In this document: positions 41,629 to 50,689 of the stretch, one piece after another
Layout of the letters: every line of letters starts with the position of its first letter
Position numbering within the stretch: position 1 is the stretch's first letter
DNA from: UBA6215 sp964484255
GTDB lineage: Bacteria > Omnitrophota > Gorgyraeia > Pluralincolimonadales > Pluralincolimonadaceae
Direction: 5' to 3'
Assembly: GCA_964484255.1 (NCBI GenBank)
Contig: CAZAEH010000001.1
Location: 62,001-126,000 of the forward strand
DNA length: 64,000 bases
Program-made: the position numbers and the translations under genes
Notes under the pieces: model-generated
The model's database searches: none
Told to the model about the DNA's origin: nothing
What the model saw: only the letters and a program-made list of their open reading frames with translations

Positions 41629-43563
41629 TTATTCAAAAAAATTCTCGTTCAACAATCTCTCTGTCTTAACGGCAATAGGATCCTTGCGGAACCTTTGCCT
41701 TATCGCCCCATTATTCAGGTAGTTATCTATTGAAGGTAATATCATGCCCTGATCAAGGGCGAGGTATTTATACGATACCTTCCCGCTCTTGACATTAACG
41801 GAGTCGTACAACCCGTATTCCCCGTACATATTAAAATAAAAAAGCATCCTTCTTATGTTCGATATCGCCTCTTCAGGGACAAACGCAAGGGAAAGGAAAA
41901 CGACATGCGGCGTGATAACACCTTCATCCTTATAGCCCTTGAAGCCTATGCCCGCTACGCCGTACTCCGTGTAGCCTCCGTAATTTCCGTCAGGTGTGGA
42001 ACACGGGGAAAATCCCCAAGCTTTATAACCCTTTTTATCCGCAAAAGCTATATGGGCGCGTGCGCCTTTCAGGTCATTAAGGCCAAGTCCTTTGGGTGCC
42101 AGCTCCTTCTCCTCCACCATAAGAGAAGGCATAAGGAACTCGAAAAGGCTCCCTCCCCAGCTCGGGACGATCTTTTCCCCCTCATAAATGTAATATCCCT
42201 GGAAATACTCTACCCTGTCTTTTTTGACCATCTTCCCTTCCGGCTTCTGGGACTGCCAATCTACTTCGGGCGGGAACGTCCTGGCCATCTTATACCAGTG
42301 CTCCTTCGGGACATCGCCCTTTCCGATAGCTATAAGGCTGGTAAACCTGGCCTCACCGTTAAGCTGACCGTAGTTATATGGCGAATATTTCCCTGTATCC
42401 CTGTCGTAACCAAGGTTCAACTGCCCCAGTTCCTTGTTGTAGAGAGCGGAAAAATCCATTTCCTTTAATATAGAAGAGCAGCGCCGGCCAAGTTCCTTCT
42501 CAAAAGCCTGCCTTGCTATCACAAGGCCCCCGGCAAGCCAACCGTTATCCACGGACGAGATATACCTGCGGGTTACATGAAGGTTAGTGGTGGAATGGTA
42601 ATTGTCCCATAAGCCGTGCCAACGGGGCATCTTCTCGATGATATCAAGTGTATCGGATATACGCTTGACAGCATCTTCGCGCGTGATAAACCCGAGGTCA
42701 AAAGCGGAAACTACATTTATGAAATACAGGCCGGTATTCGTCGGGGAAGTGTAATCACCCACCTGCCTTTCCGGCGCCATACCTATCCAATCAAGCGGAA
42801 GGTGGCTTCTCTTGTCCACAACATTATCGAAAAAACCCCACGTATCCTTTGCTATACCCATAAGCATTTCTCTGTCCGCGCTGGTCAATAATACCTGCCT
42901 GCGCTCATCATCCGTCACCTTACCCGGATAGCGGTTGATATTATCCTTCAAACCGCTGAAAAAAAGCTCCTGTCCCCCGTAGAAGGCTATGTCGTCCAGG
43001 TATATCTTGCCGCTTATCACATTAGGTTCGCCCTTGAACAGAAAGGTAAGCCTTGCAAGTTTATTAAGGTCAACCGACGGAAATCTGTCCATAGGGACCT
43101 TTATCTCCTGCCAGTCCGTTGTGGCCTTGACCATCGGGGAAATATCCGTCTGCTTGCTTGCGCCGTAAGAATCTTCCAGGGCTATCCACAACTTTTCGGA
43201 ACCTTCGGCACCTTTCATCCAAAATGATATGCCATTTGCCGCGCTTATATCTATATCGTTAAGGCCTGTAGACCAGGAAGCCTGGTCGCCTTTTGGAATA
43301 TAGAACTCCAGTTCCAGTGAATAACCTTTTTCCCCGTGCCTTACCTTATTGCTGTACGCAGCCTGCAGGAAAGCCGGTTTTTTACACTCGAGGGAAGGGG
43401 CGCCGTCTATCTCGTTAGGGTCCTTACCGTCGTTAAAATGATCTATCACCTTGATATCGGATCCGGCGGGTATCCTGGCACAGGCGCTATCCTGGGCCTT
43501 GCATGGAAAGGGAAAAATGCAGAAAACAAAAATAACCGTAAATATATGACGCAAAGATACCAT
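41629..43563 (-). CDS. Secreted glucoamylase-like (pfam10091-type) enzyme with N-terminal binding domain
   Basis: 644 residues: signal peptide (1-23), a CBM11-like sandwich (about 35-195, NGISFWMKGAEGSEKLWIALED) and an (alpha/alpha)6 domain (about 220-630). Motifs are SPTNTGLYFINVVSAFDLGFI, LHVTRRYISSVDNGWLAGGL and VPSWGGSLFEFLMPSL, which match the pfam10091 group. That group includes GH144 endo-beta-1,2-glucanases and the middle domain of cyclic beta-1,2-glucan synthase. It would generate oligosaccharides outside the cytoplasm for import and phosphorolysis by GH94. Confidence 0.82.
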   Translation of the reverse strand: MVSLRHIFTVIFVFCIFPFPCKAQDSACARIPAGSDIKVIDHFNDGKDPNEIDGAPSLECKKPAFLQAAYSNKVRHGEKGYSLELEFYIPKGDQASWSTGLNDIDISAANGISFWMKGAEGSEKLWIALEDSYGASKQTDISPMVKATTDWQEIKVPMDRFPSVDLNKLARLTFLFKGEPNVISGKIYLDDIAFYGGQELFFSGLKDNINRYPGKVTDDERRQVLLTSADREMLMGIAKDTWGFFDNVVDKRSHLPLDWIGMAPERQVGDYTSPTNTGLYFINVVSAFDLGFITREDAVKRISDTLDIIEKMPRWHGLWDNYHSTTNLHVTRRYISSVDNGWLAGGLVIARQAFEKELGRRCSSILKEMDFSALYNKELGQLNLGYDRDTGKYSPYNYGQLNGEARFTSLIAIGKGDVPKEHWYKMARTFPPEVDWQSQKPEGKMVKKDRVEYFQGYYIYEGEKIVPSWGGSLFEFLMPSLMVEEKELAPKGLGLNDLKGARAHIAFADKKGYKAWGFSPCSTPDGNYGGYTEYGVAGIGFKGYKDEGVITPHVVFLSLAFVPEEAISNIRRMLFYFNMYGEYGLYDSVNVKSGKVSYKYLALDQGMILPSIDNYLNNGAIRQRFRKDPIAVKTERLLNENFFE

Positions 43564-43567
43564 GATA

Positions 43568-45985
43568 TTATCCCAGATTGATCTTCAGGAGCACCGGACC
43601 TTCGTCGCTGTGCTTGAAGGGTATTATGGCCTCGCCGGACTTGTAGGAAAACTCGAGTTTCTTGCCGTCGGCGAATACTTGCTTGGGCTTCTTTTTAAAA
43701 GCAACCGTCAACTCACCTTCCGACCTCGGGTAACCGTGAAGTTCCATGTATACGGAACCGCCTTTTTCGAAAGCGCTCAAGACCTGCGATGTAGAAAAGA
43801 TCATCCTGGCATCCGCTGCGCGGGAACCCTGGACAGGAACGCCTACAGGTATAAGCAACCCGCTCAAGGGCGCTACCGTCATCTCCTTCCCGTAAGGCAT
43901 CTTCTTCTCTGTCCCGGAAACGGGATCGGCATAAGTTATATATCCGGATTCGGGCGTCCTGTAATAATTCGCTATGAAAAGAAAGGCGTGCCCGTTTCCG
44001 AAAAACTCCTGTACAGTAAGCCTGCCGTTGGTCGACAGCGCATTCCCCCTGATATCGTCCATCTTCAGGATACGCGAATAGGCCTCTATATTTTCCTGTA
44101 CCGAATACCCGAACGCTGTCCCAAGCACCAAGGCCCAGCCGCTGCCGAAATGCTTTACAAAACCGCAAACGCTGTCATCGGCAAGGAGCGCTACCGGCTC
44201 GGCGGTCGACTCGTTGAAGACCTGCACCGGATTCAATACTGCCATCTCTTTCACATCAAAAAATTCTATGGTGGGCATGCGCGGGGATACCTCTTGCGCC
44301 TCCCCGATCTTGAGCGACTGCTTGATTATCTCACACGGTCTCATGGAAAGGTCATACTTCGGGACCCTTGGCAATATAACAAGATGTCCTCCCCCCAAAA
44401 CGTAATTAGAAAGGACCTTCTGGGATTCGGCGTCCATATATTCCAGCGACATGACCCAAGCCTGCTTATATTCCGACAGGTCCTTTGTTTTGACCAGCTC
44501 AAGGTCAAGTATGTCATAATCGCAATTGAGCATTTTAAGGACCTTGGCCATCCCCTCATAGAGTATATTATCTCTTATAGCCTTAGGGTTATAACTGAGT
44601 CCGATCTTTGGAAGATCGTACGAATCGACCAGTTCTGTACAATAATACGGCTTGTAAAAGAGCAGGGCCACTTTGGATCTCGCCTTCGCCTTACAGGTGA
44701 GTGTCCCGAAGGTCGATGCAAGTTTCCCGAACCTGCGTATTACCGGATAGAGCGGCGACTCCCTTCCTTCCCAATCCAGGGGGGTCTGCCAATAAAAGGT
44801 CGGCCCGACGGCGGATTTGCCTTTCGGGTTCTTGCCCTGGGAGAACATGTAAAAATTCATGCCTGCGGCGCCGTAAGCCATGGACGACCTGTAGAACAGT
44901 TCGAGTTCATCCGGATACGTAACGACGTTATGCTCCCTGGTCCCCGCCTGCATTTCCGCTACAAATACGGGGCCCTTATTACCCTGCATGGCGCGGGCAA
45001 ACTGCTGGATAATGGATACATCATGGAAATTCCTGTAAGAGACATTCTCAGGTATATGGTCTACGGCCAACATTATCTTAGGATAGAGTTTGGCTACGTC
45101 CTGGTACATGGTTATATTCAGAGGAAACTCCACGGAACGACCCCATACCCATCCGGGAAGATTGTGCGTGAAAGGTACGGTAACCCCCCTCCTGGAAGCT
45201 TCTTTGCTGAGGTATTCAAGATATATGGCATAATAAAAGCGCCAAAACATGTGCCAATCTATGTCAGCAGCCAGTTCGGAAAGCTTGGATATGCTGCCTG
45301 AGGGCGCCGCGGCAGAAGAAAAACTCTTATACTTAGTCTTGTATATTGCATTGAGCCTGTTGATCTTCTTGTATTTATCGGAAAGGAATTTCCTGTAATA
45401 ATCCAGAGCTACGGGATTATAATCGGCTTCCTTGTCCAGCCATGTAAATACACCTATCTCATTGCAAACCTGCATTGCGATTATTATACCGTTGGGTTTA
45501 TTTATGCAGTTATTCCTGACTATCTCAAGAACCCTGTCATACCAGAGCTTCGCGTACTTAAGGTAAACAGGATGCATCAGGGTAACACGAGCGTGCCCGA
45601 ACGGCTTTCCTTCCTTGTTCAGTGAAAGTATCTCGGGGTGCGTGGAAAGAAGCCACTGCGGTAATCCGTGGTCCATGTATTCCGCCAGAATATACGGACC
45701 CGGCTTGACTATAAGCTGAAGGCCGTTCTTCTTGCATAACTCGATAAAGCCGAGAAGGTTCCTTTGTGGATTGGTGTGCCCGGAAAAATCGAACTTTCCC
45801 TCTTCATACTCATGCCAATCCCACGGAATATACGTACTTACCGTATTAAGATTGGCAGCTTTGGCCTTTTTAAGGTGGGACGGCCAGTTCTCGGGTTTTA
45901 TCCTGAAATAATGTATCTCACCCGAATAGATATAGGTATCTTCCTGGCCCAGTTTGAAGCTGTTTTCGGTGAACTTAAAATCCAT
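43568..45985 (-). CDS. GH35-type beta-galactosidase/glycosidase
   Basis: 805 residues without a clear signal peptide. GH35 landmarks: YSGEIHYFRIKPENW (residues 20-34), VKPGPYILAEYMDHGLPQWLL, MQVCNEIG with acid/base Glu176 and FVAEMQAG with nucleophile Glu344. The C-terminal half has beta domains. GH35 members remove beta-galactosyl or glucosaminyl residues; some archaeal and bacterial members act on other beta-glycosides. It is second in the operon, 6 bases after the binding lipoprotein gene. Confidence 0.87.
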   Translation of the reverse strand: MDFKFTENSFKLGQEDTYIYSGEIHYFRIKPENWPSHLKKAKAANLNTVSTYIPWDWHEYEEGKFDFSGHTNPQRNLLGFIELCKKNGLQLIVKPGPYILAEYMDHGLPQWLLSTHPEILSLNKEGKPFGHARVTLMHPVYLKYAKLWYDRVLEIVRNNCINKPNGIIIAMQVCNEIGVFTWLDKEADYNPVALDYYRKFLSDKYKKINRLNAIYKTKYKSFSSAAAPSGSISKLSELAADIDWHMFWRFYYAIYLEYLSKEASRRGVTVPFTHNLPGWVWGRSVEFPLNITMYQDVAKLYPKIMLAVDHIPENVSYRNFHDVSIIQQFARAMQGNKGPVFVAEMQAGTREHNVVTYPDELELFYRSSMAYGAAGMNFYMFSQGKNPKGKSAVGPTFYWQTPLDWEGRESPLYPVIRRFGKLASTFGTLTCKAKARSKVALLFYKPYYCTELVDSYDLPKIGLSYNPKAIRDNILYEGMAKVLKMLNCDYDILDLELVKTKDLSEYKQAWVMSLEYMDAESQKVLSNYVLGGGHLVILPRVPKYDLSMRPCEIIKQSLKIGEAQEVSPRMPTIEFFDVKEMAVLNPVQVFNESTAEPVALLADDSVCGFVKHFGSGWALVLGTAFGYSVQENIEAYSRILKMDDIRGNALSTNGRLTVQEFFGNGHAFLFIANYYRTPESGYITYADPVSGTEKKMPYGKEMTVAPLSGLLIPVGVPVQGSRAADARMIFSTSQVLSAFEKGGSVYMELHGYPRSEGELTVAFKKKPKQVFADGKKLEFSYKSGEAIIPFKHSDEGPVLLKINLG

Positions 45986-45991
45986 TATGGC

Positions 45992-46672
45992 TTAGTCTCT
46001 CGCAAAACCTATGTTATCCAAATAGATGGCGCCGGTTTTCGGCCTTGAGACAGAATCCTCGAAGACAACAGTGAACTCGGTCAGCTTACTAAAATCATTC
46101 ATGCCCTGGAAACTCGAAAAAGGGACCTCTATCGGAGCCCAGGTACCGCTTATCTGGGTAATATACGCCTTGCCCGTCTCTCCTTGGGCATTCTTAAGTT
46201 CTATCTTTACCTTCTGCGGATATCCTTTGGCATCATCGCCTTTTATATACATTACCAGCTTATCATAGGCCGAAGCGTCAATATCTTTCAATTTCATCCA
46301 AAATCCATTATATGCAGGGTTTGGCGAATCCACGTCATAATCCAGTTCCAGGCAAAAACCGTCTTTCCCGTATTTCTGGTCCGGATTAAGGGTCATCCTG
46401 GCACCTTGGGTCGTATCCCCGGGGTCTTTGTCCCAGGAACCAAAATCCCCTCCTATATTGTTAGGTTTGGTCCCTGAATCAAAATCGGATATTATTATTT
46501 CCTTACGGACCTCTTCGCAAACTACTTCAGGGATCTCTTCTCGAACTTCGGGTTTCGGAACTTCTATAGGCGCTGCGGGTTCAGGAGCGGGTGCTTCGGG
46601 CTTTTTTTGCGAACAGCCGATAACGGCCAGGGAAAGCACTAAGGCGCTAAGGACAAAAAAGCTTCTCCTCAT
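45992..46672 (-). CDS. CBM11/CIA30-like binding lipoprotein
   Basis: 226 residues. Lipobox VIGC (Cys20), a Pro/Glu-rich linker (PEAPAPEPAAPIEVPKPE) and one sandwich domain homologous to the 36016 protein (ISDFDSGTKPNNIGGDFGSW, DVDSPNPAYNGFWMKLKD). First gene of the glycan operon, directly behind a strong promoter. The linker and lipid anchor suggest display at a membrane, where it could hold substrate for the pfam10091-type or GH35 enzyme. Confidence 0.8.
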   Translation of the reverse strand: MRRSFFVLSALVLSLAVIGCSQKKPEAPAPEPAAPIEVPKPEVREEIPEVVCEEVRKEIIISDFDSGTKPNNIGGDFGSWDKDPGDTTQGARMTLNPDQKYGKDGFCLELDYDVDSPNPAYNGFWMKLKDIDASAYDKLVMYIKGDDAKGYPQKVKIELKNAQGETGKAYITQISGTWAPIEVPFSSFQGMNDFSKLTEFTVVFEDSVSRPKTGAIYLDNIGFARD

Positions 46673-46737
46673 AGATCTTTCGCTCCTTTTTTGCTACGAT
46701 TTCAAAAATATGGCTAACTTACAAAAATCTTTTTACG

Positions 46738-46766
46738 ATTATATTATAAAACCTTATTAAAGTCAA
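46738..46766 (-). promoter_or_regulatory. Promoter of the glycan operon
   Basis: Minus strand TTGACT (46761-46766), a 17-base spacer and TATAAT (46738-46743). A second overlapping TATAAT lies five bases upstream with a poor spacer (12). About 65 bases separate the -10 from the ATG. Confidence 0.75.
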
Positions 46767-46780
46767 CCTTAAAATAAGCT

Positions 46781-47509
46781 TTATTTCCCCTTTTCCAATT
46801 CATCGGTAAGTATTATAGCTTCCGCTATTTGCCGCATGGTCTTGCGGAGGCTCATGGCCTGCTTCTGTATCCTCCTAAAAGCATCTTCCTCGCTAAGACC
46901 CTTACGCATAAGTATCCCTTTTGCCCTCTCCACGATCTTCCTGGTCTCGAGCTCTTCCTGGATTATCTTTGATTTTACCATCAGCTGGGCGTTCTCAATG
47001 GCCACCGCCGCCTGGTTCGCCACAGCGGTAAGAACATTGGTCTCGGTCTTGGTGAACTTGTGGGGCGCGGAAGTATAGACATTCAATACGCCTATGACCT
47101 TTCCCTTGACGGACATGGGCACAGACAGAAGGGAGCAGATCTTCTCTTTTCTTGCTATCTCCCTGTTGATGTATCTTTCATCTTCGCGAACGTCGGAAGC
47201 GACTATAGGTTTTCCGTCCTTAGCCACCATCCCGGCGATACCTTCGCCTATTTTTATGTTGGGCTTCTTATTGTATGCCTCACTTACGCTCTGGGTAGCG
47301 CGGATTACCAGTTCGCCTTTCTGCTCATCAACGAGCATGAGCGAGCATATGTTGGAATCCATAAGCTCGGCAGTGACCATGACAATAAGCTTGAGTATGT
47401 CTTCAAGATAAAGGTTAGAGGTTATCGTCTGGCTTATCTTGGAGAGGGCTTCTATGTGCCTCTCATAAGCCGACGGCTTCTGTGCCCTTGCCGCAGGTTT
47501 TCGCTTCAT
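46781..47509 (-). CDS. GAF-ANTAR regulator next to glutamine synthetase
   Basis: 242 residues. GAF sensor domain (about 28-170, LMLVDEQKGELVIRATQSVSEAYNKKP; SLLSVPMSVKGKVIGVLNVY) and a C-terminal ANTAR RNA-binding domain (about 180-236, RKIVERAKGILMRKGLSEEDAF then QAMSLRKTMRQIAEAI). ANTAR proteins prevent transcription termination by binding paired hairpins in leader RNAs, often of nitrogen genes. It is translationally coupled to glnA1 (ATGA overlap). The small ligand of the GAF domain is unknown, and no target hairpins were found in the window. Confidence 0.92.
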   Translation of the reverse strand: MKRKPAARAQKPSAYERHIEALSKISQTITSNLYLEDILKLIVMVTAELMDSNICSLMLVDEQKGELVIRATQSVSEAYNKKPNIKIGEGIAGMVAKDGKPIVASDVREDERYINREIARKEKICSLLSVPMSVKGKVIGVLNVYTSAPHKFTKTETNVLTAVANQAAVAIENAQLMVKSKIIQEELETRKIVERAKGILMRKGLSEEDAFRRIQKQAMSLRKTMRQIAEAIILTDELEKGK

Positions 47510-48846
47510 AGTATAGACAGGTACTCCTTTATTTCATAGTCCGTAACCCGGGCCCTGTATTTGTCCCACTCTATCTTCTTGTTCTCGATAAACGTGGTAA
47601 AGGCATGGTCCCCGAGAGCTTTCTTTACGACAGAACTCTTCTCGGTCTCGAGGATAGCCTCATACAAATCACCCGGGAGCGGACGTATTCCCCTCTTGGC
47701 CCTCTCGTCCGGAGTGAGCTCAAAAACATTCTCTTCTGTAGGGGGGATCAATTCATAGTTCTTTTCGATACCTTCAAGCCCGGCGGCAAGCATCACGCTG
47801 AAGGCAAGATACGGATTGCAGGCCGGGTCCGGCGAACGGTACTCCACGCGCGTTGCCTTTTCTTTCCCAACCTTGTATTCAGGTATCCTGACAAGCGTGG
47901 AACGGTTCTTCTTCGCCCAAGCTATATAAACAGGTGCTTCATAACCCGGCACAAGCCTCTTGTATGAATTGACCCATTGGCTTGTAACCGCAGTTATCTC
48001 GCGCGAATGTTTGAGAAGTCCCGCGATATAGGACTTGGCGATCTTAGAAAGATGGAATTTATCCTTGGCGTCAAAGAAGGCGTTCTTGTCTCCCTTGAAC
48101 AACGACTGGTGGACATGCATACCGGAACCGTTCATGCCAAAAACGGGTTTCGGCATAAAGGTCGCATATACGCCAAAACGTTGGGCAACTTCCTTTACTA
48201 CTACACGGTAAGTCATGGCGGCATCGGCCATAGTCAGGGCATCGGTATACCTGAGGTCTATCTCATGCTGGCTGGGAGATACCTCGTGATGGCTGTATTC
48301 CACGCCGATCCCCATCGCCTCAAGCATCAGAACGGTATCGCGCCTCAGGTCGGCGGCCGGATCGGGCGGGATCAGGTCGAAATACCCGCCGGCATCGAGC
48401 GGTTCCGTCCCGTTGTTGTCCTTGAAATAAAAGAATTCCAGCTCCGGGCCCACGTAGAAGGTAAACCCAAGCTTTGCGGCGCGTTTCAGGTTCTGCTTGA
48501 GGATATACCTCGGGTCTCCGGTGAACGGGGTCCCGTCAGGCCTGACAATATCGCAAAACATCCTGGCAACCGCAAACTCATCCTTCGGTCTCCACGGAAG
48601 CAGGACAAAGGTGCTCGGATCGGGCCTGGCCATCATGTCCGACTCATCTATGCGCGCGAAACCTTCTATCGAAGAACCGTCAAAACCCATACCCTCTTCA
48701 AGGGCCCCTTCAAGTTCCTCGACGGTTATGGCGAAGGATTTGACAAAACCCAGGATATCCGTGAACCAGAGCCTGATGAACTTCACGTTGGCCTCTTTGG
48801 CCATCTTCAACACATATTCCTTGTCCTTGACTATTCTTGCTGGCAT
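47506..48846 (-). CDS. glnA: Glutamine synthetase, type I (short, GSI-alpha-like)
   Basis: 446 residues. Makes glutamine from glutamate, ammonia and ATP. Signature stretches: DGSSIEGFARIDESDM, the substrate-binding HHEVSPSQHEIDLRY, and KPVFGMNGSGMHVHQSL. The adenylylation tyrosine loop of E. coli GlnA (NLYDLP) is replaced by NVFELTPDERAKRGI, so it is not adenylylated; the length and loop match the feedback-inhibited GSI-alpha class. AAGGAGA precedes the ATG. It lies between nadE and the GAF-ANTAR gene in one operon. Confidence 0.95.
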   Translation of the reverse strand: MPARIVKDKEYVLKMAKEANVKFIRLWFTDILGFVKSFAITVEELEGALEEGMGFDGSSIEGFARIDESDMMARPDPSTFVLLPWRPKDEFAVARMFCDIVRPDGTPFTGDPRYILKQNLKRAAKLGFTFYVGPELEFFYFKDNNGTEPLDAGGYFDLIPPDPAADLRRDTVLMLEAMGIGVEYSHHEVSPSQHEIDLRYTDALTMADAAMTYRVVVKEVAQRFGVYATFMPKPVFGMNGSGMHVHQSLFKGDKNAFFDAKDKFHLSKIAKSYIAGLLKHSREITAVTSQWVNSYKRLVPGYEAPVYIAWAKKNRSTLVRIPEYKVGKEKATRVEYRSPDPACNPYLAFSVMLAAGLEGIEKNYELIPPTEENVFELTPDERAKRGIRPLPGDLYEAILETEKSSVVKKALGDHAFTTFIENKKIEWDKYRARVTDYEIKEYLSIL

Positions 48847-48860
48847 TTTACGTCTCCTTT

Positions 48861-50573
48861 TTAATATCTGTTGGTTATCGGGATGCGGCGGTCCCTGCCG
48901 AAAGCCTTCGGGGTTATCTTGACACCCGGGGGGCTCTGGCGTCTCTTGTATTCGTTCTTGTCGACCATATTAATGACCTTCTTTACCACTTTCGGGTCAA
49001 AACGCTGGGCGACTATCTCATTCGCGGACCTGTCCTCTTCCACATAAAGCTTGAGTATGGCATCGAGAAGGTGATACGGCGGCAGGGAATCCTGGTCCTT
49101 TTGGTTTGGCCTGAGTTCGGCCGTAGGAGGCCTCTTGATGGTAGTAACCGGTATTATCTCTTTCCTTGCCACGGCATTCCTGTACTCCGCAAGCTGGTAG
49201 ACGGTCATCTTCGGCACGTCTTTCAACACCGCAAACCCTCCGGCCATGTCCCCGTAAAGAGTGCAATATCCGGTGGACATTTCACTCTTGTTGCCGGTGG
49301 TAAGCACCAGCCAATCGAATTTATTTGATAAGGCCATCAGCATGTTGCCGCGTATCCTGGCCTGTAGGTTCTCCTCCGCTATATTAGGTTTCGCATCCTT
49401 GAATTCTTTTTTAAGGAGCCTCATATACGACTGGTATAATACATTTATTGGGATAGTTATGACTTTAAGTCCCAGGTGCTTGGCAACAGCTATTGCATCG
49501 GCGCGGGTCTCTTCCTTCGTATACATCGAGGGCATGGTAACTGCAGCTACATTGTCTTTCCCCATTGCATCGGCGGCTATGCACGCTACAAGAGCGGAAT
49601 CTATGCCTCCGCTGACACCGAGAACAGCTTTCTTAAAACCGTTCTTCAGGACATAATCCCTTGTACCGGCCACCAGGGCCTTGTAGATCTCTTCTACGCT
49701 GCCGAGTTTCTCGGTCCTGTGCGGAGGGAACGGAGGGCGGATCTTGACCTCACACCTCTTGAGGGACAGTTCCCTGGTCTTATACGCCAGGGCACCATTC
49801 TTCTTTTTCGGTGCTTTCCTGTATTTGAGATATTCTTCCGCGTTGAGGTCAAAAAGAACTATATCTTCCTCAAATTGCTTACCCCTGGCAAGAACGGACC
49901 CTTTCCAGCCTATTATCATGCTTCCGCCGTCAAAAACCAGTTCATCCTGTCCGCCCACAAGGTTATTATAGAATATTATGGAAGCGGTCTCGCGAGCTCG
50001 TTCGACCAGCATGTTCTCGCGTTCCTGCAGCTTGCCCGAATGATACGGGGAAGCTGATATATTTATGATCACCTGGGCGCCCATCTCCATGGCCGCGAAA
50101 TTGGCCGGCCCTGCGCCTTCCCATATGTCTTCGCATATATTTACGCCTATCTTAAGCCCCTCCAGCTTGAAAGCGAATGTCTCGTTCCCGGCATTAAAAT
50201 AGCGTTTTTCGTCAAAAACACCGTAATTCGGTAGGAGTATCTTATGGTATATATGGAGCAGTTCTTTATCGCGTATAAGAGCGGCCGAATTGTAGATGCC
50301 ATCCTTGCCCTTATCAAGACAACCGACTATTACTATTATATTATCCGCTTTATGCGCTATATCATTGAGGGCCTTCATGGCGTCATCTACGAATTGGGGC
50401 TTCAAAAGCAGGTCTTCGGGAGGATACCCTGTCAATGCCAGTTCAGGTAGGATAACCACGTCGCAACCCAATGATCTTGCGTCACTTATGGATTTAATGA
50501 TCTTTTCCTTATTACCCTGAAGGTCGCCCACGGTAGGGTTTACCTGGGCCATGGCAAAGCGGATCGGGTCCAT
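48861..50573 (-). CDS. nadE: Glutamine-dependent NAD+ synthetase
   Basis: 570 residues. An N-terminal nitrilase-like glutaminase domain (VILPELALTGYPPEDLLL; the active-site Cys in VGVNICEDIWEG-type GVNICEDIWEG) followed by a synthetase domain with the PP-loop SGGIDSALVA (about 300). Converts deamido-NAD to NAD using glutamine-derived ammonia, which explains cotranscription with glnA. The ATG at 50573 (GAGAGG upstream) is chosen over a GTG six bases earlier. Confidence 0.95.
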   Translation of the reverse strand: MDPIRFAMAQVNPTVGDLQGNKEKIIKSISDARSLGCDVVILPELALTGYPPEDLLLKPQFVDDAMKALNDIAHKADNIIVIVGCLDKGKDGIYNSAALIRDKELLHIYHKILLPNYGVFDEKRYFNAGNETFAFKLEGLKIGVNICEDIWEGAGPANFAAMEMGAQVIINISASPYHSGKLQERENMLVERARETASIIFYNNLVGGQDELVFDGGSMIIGWKGSVLARGKQFEEDIVLFDLNAEEYLKYRKAPKKKNGALAYKTRELSLKRCEVKIRPPFPPHRTEKLGSVEEIYKALVAGTRDYVLKNGFKKAVLGVSGGIDSALVACIAADAMGKDNVAAVTMPSMYTKEETRADAIAVAKHLGLKVITIPINVLYQSYMRLLKKEFKDAKPNIAEENLQARIRGNMLMALSNKFDWLVLTTGNKSEMSTGYCTLYGDMAGGFAVLKDVPKMTVYQLAEYRNAVARKEIIPVTTIKRPPTAELRPNQKDQDSLPPYHLLDAILKLYVEEDRSANEIVAQRFDPKVVKKVINMVDKNEYKRRQSPPGVKITPKAFGRDRRIPITNRY

Positions 50574-50598
50574 TTTCACCTCTCTAATTTGGCCTTTT

Positions 50599-50626
50599 AT
50601 TATACCAAAAAAGCGCTAAAAAGCAA
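50599..50626 (-). promoter_or_regulatory. Promoter of nadE-glnA1-GAF/ANTAR operon
   Basis: Minus strand TTGCTT (50621-50626), a 16-base spacer and TATAAT (50599-50604), with about 25 bases to the ATG. The short leader has no room for an ANTAR target. None of the 11-bp-spaced hexamers seen at 52992 and 57750 is present. Confidence 0.6.
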
Positions 50627-50644
50627 GTAAAGAAATTCTGTTGA

Positions 50645-50658
50645 TTTTGGTACCAAAA
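50645..50658. promoter_or_regulatory. 14-bp perfect palindrome in the promoter region of the 50690 gene
   Basis: TTTTGGTACCAAAA is a perfect palindrome lying between the divergent nadE and 50690 genes. It overlaps the spacer of a likely plus-strand promoter (TTGATT at 50641, TATAAA at 50662). It could be an operator for a dimeric regulator; chance is also possible. Confidence 0.35.
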
Positions 50659-50689
50659 ACGTATAAAATCACCAAAAAGGGACATTCTC

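Noticed and set aside
43562..45301. 579-codon plus-strand ORF opposite the GH35 gene
   Set aside because: Antisense to a gene with intact catalytic motifs; the translation is Arg/His/Tyr-rich and matches no family. A codon-bias shadow.
46771..46786. AAATAA/TTATTT dyad after the GAF-ANTAR gene as a terminator
   Set aside because: A six-bp AT stem, too weak, and it overlaps the stop codon; no convincing U-run.
50574..50689. Search for ANTAR two-hairpin targets in the nadE-glnA leader
   Set aside because: Only about 25 bases lie between the -10 and the start codon; no paired hexaloop hairpins are present.
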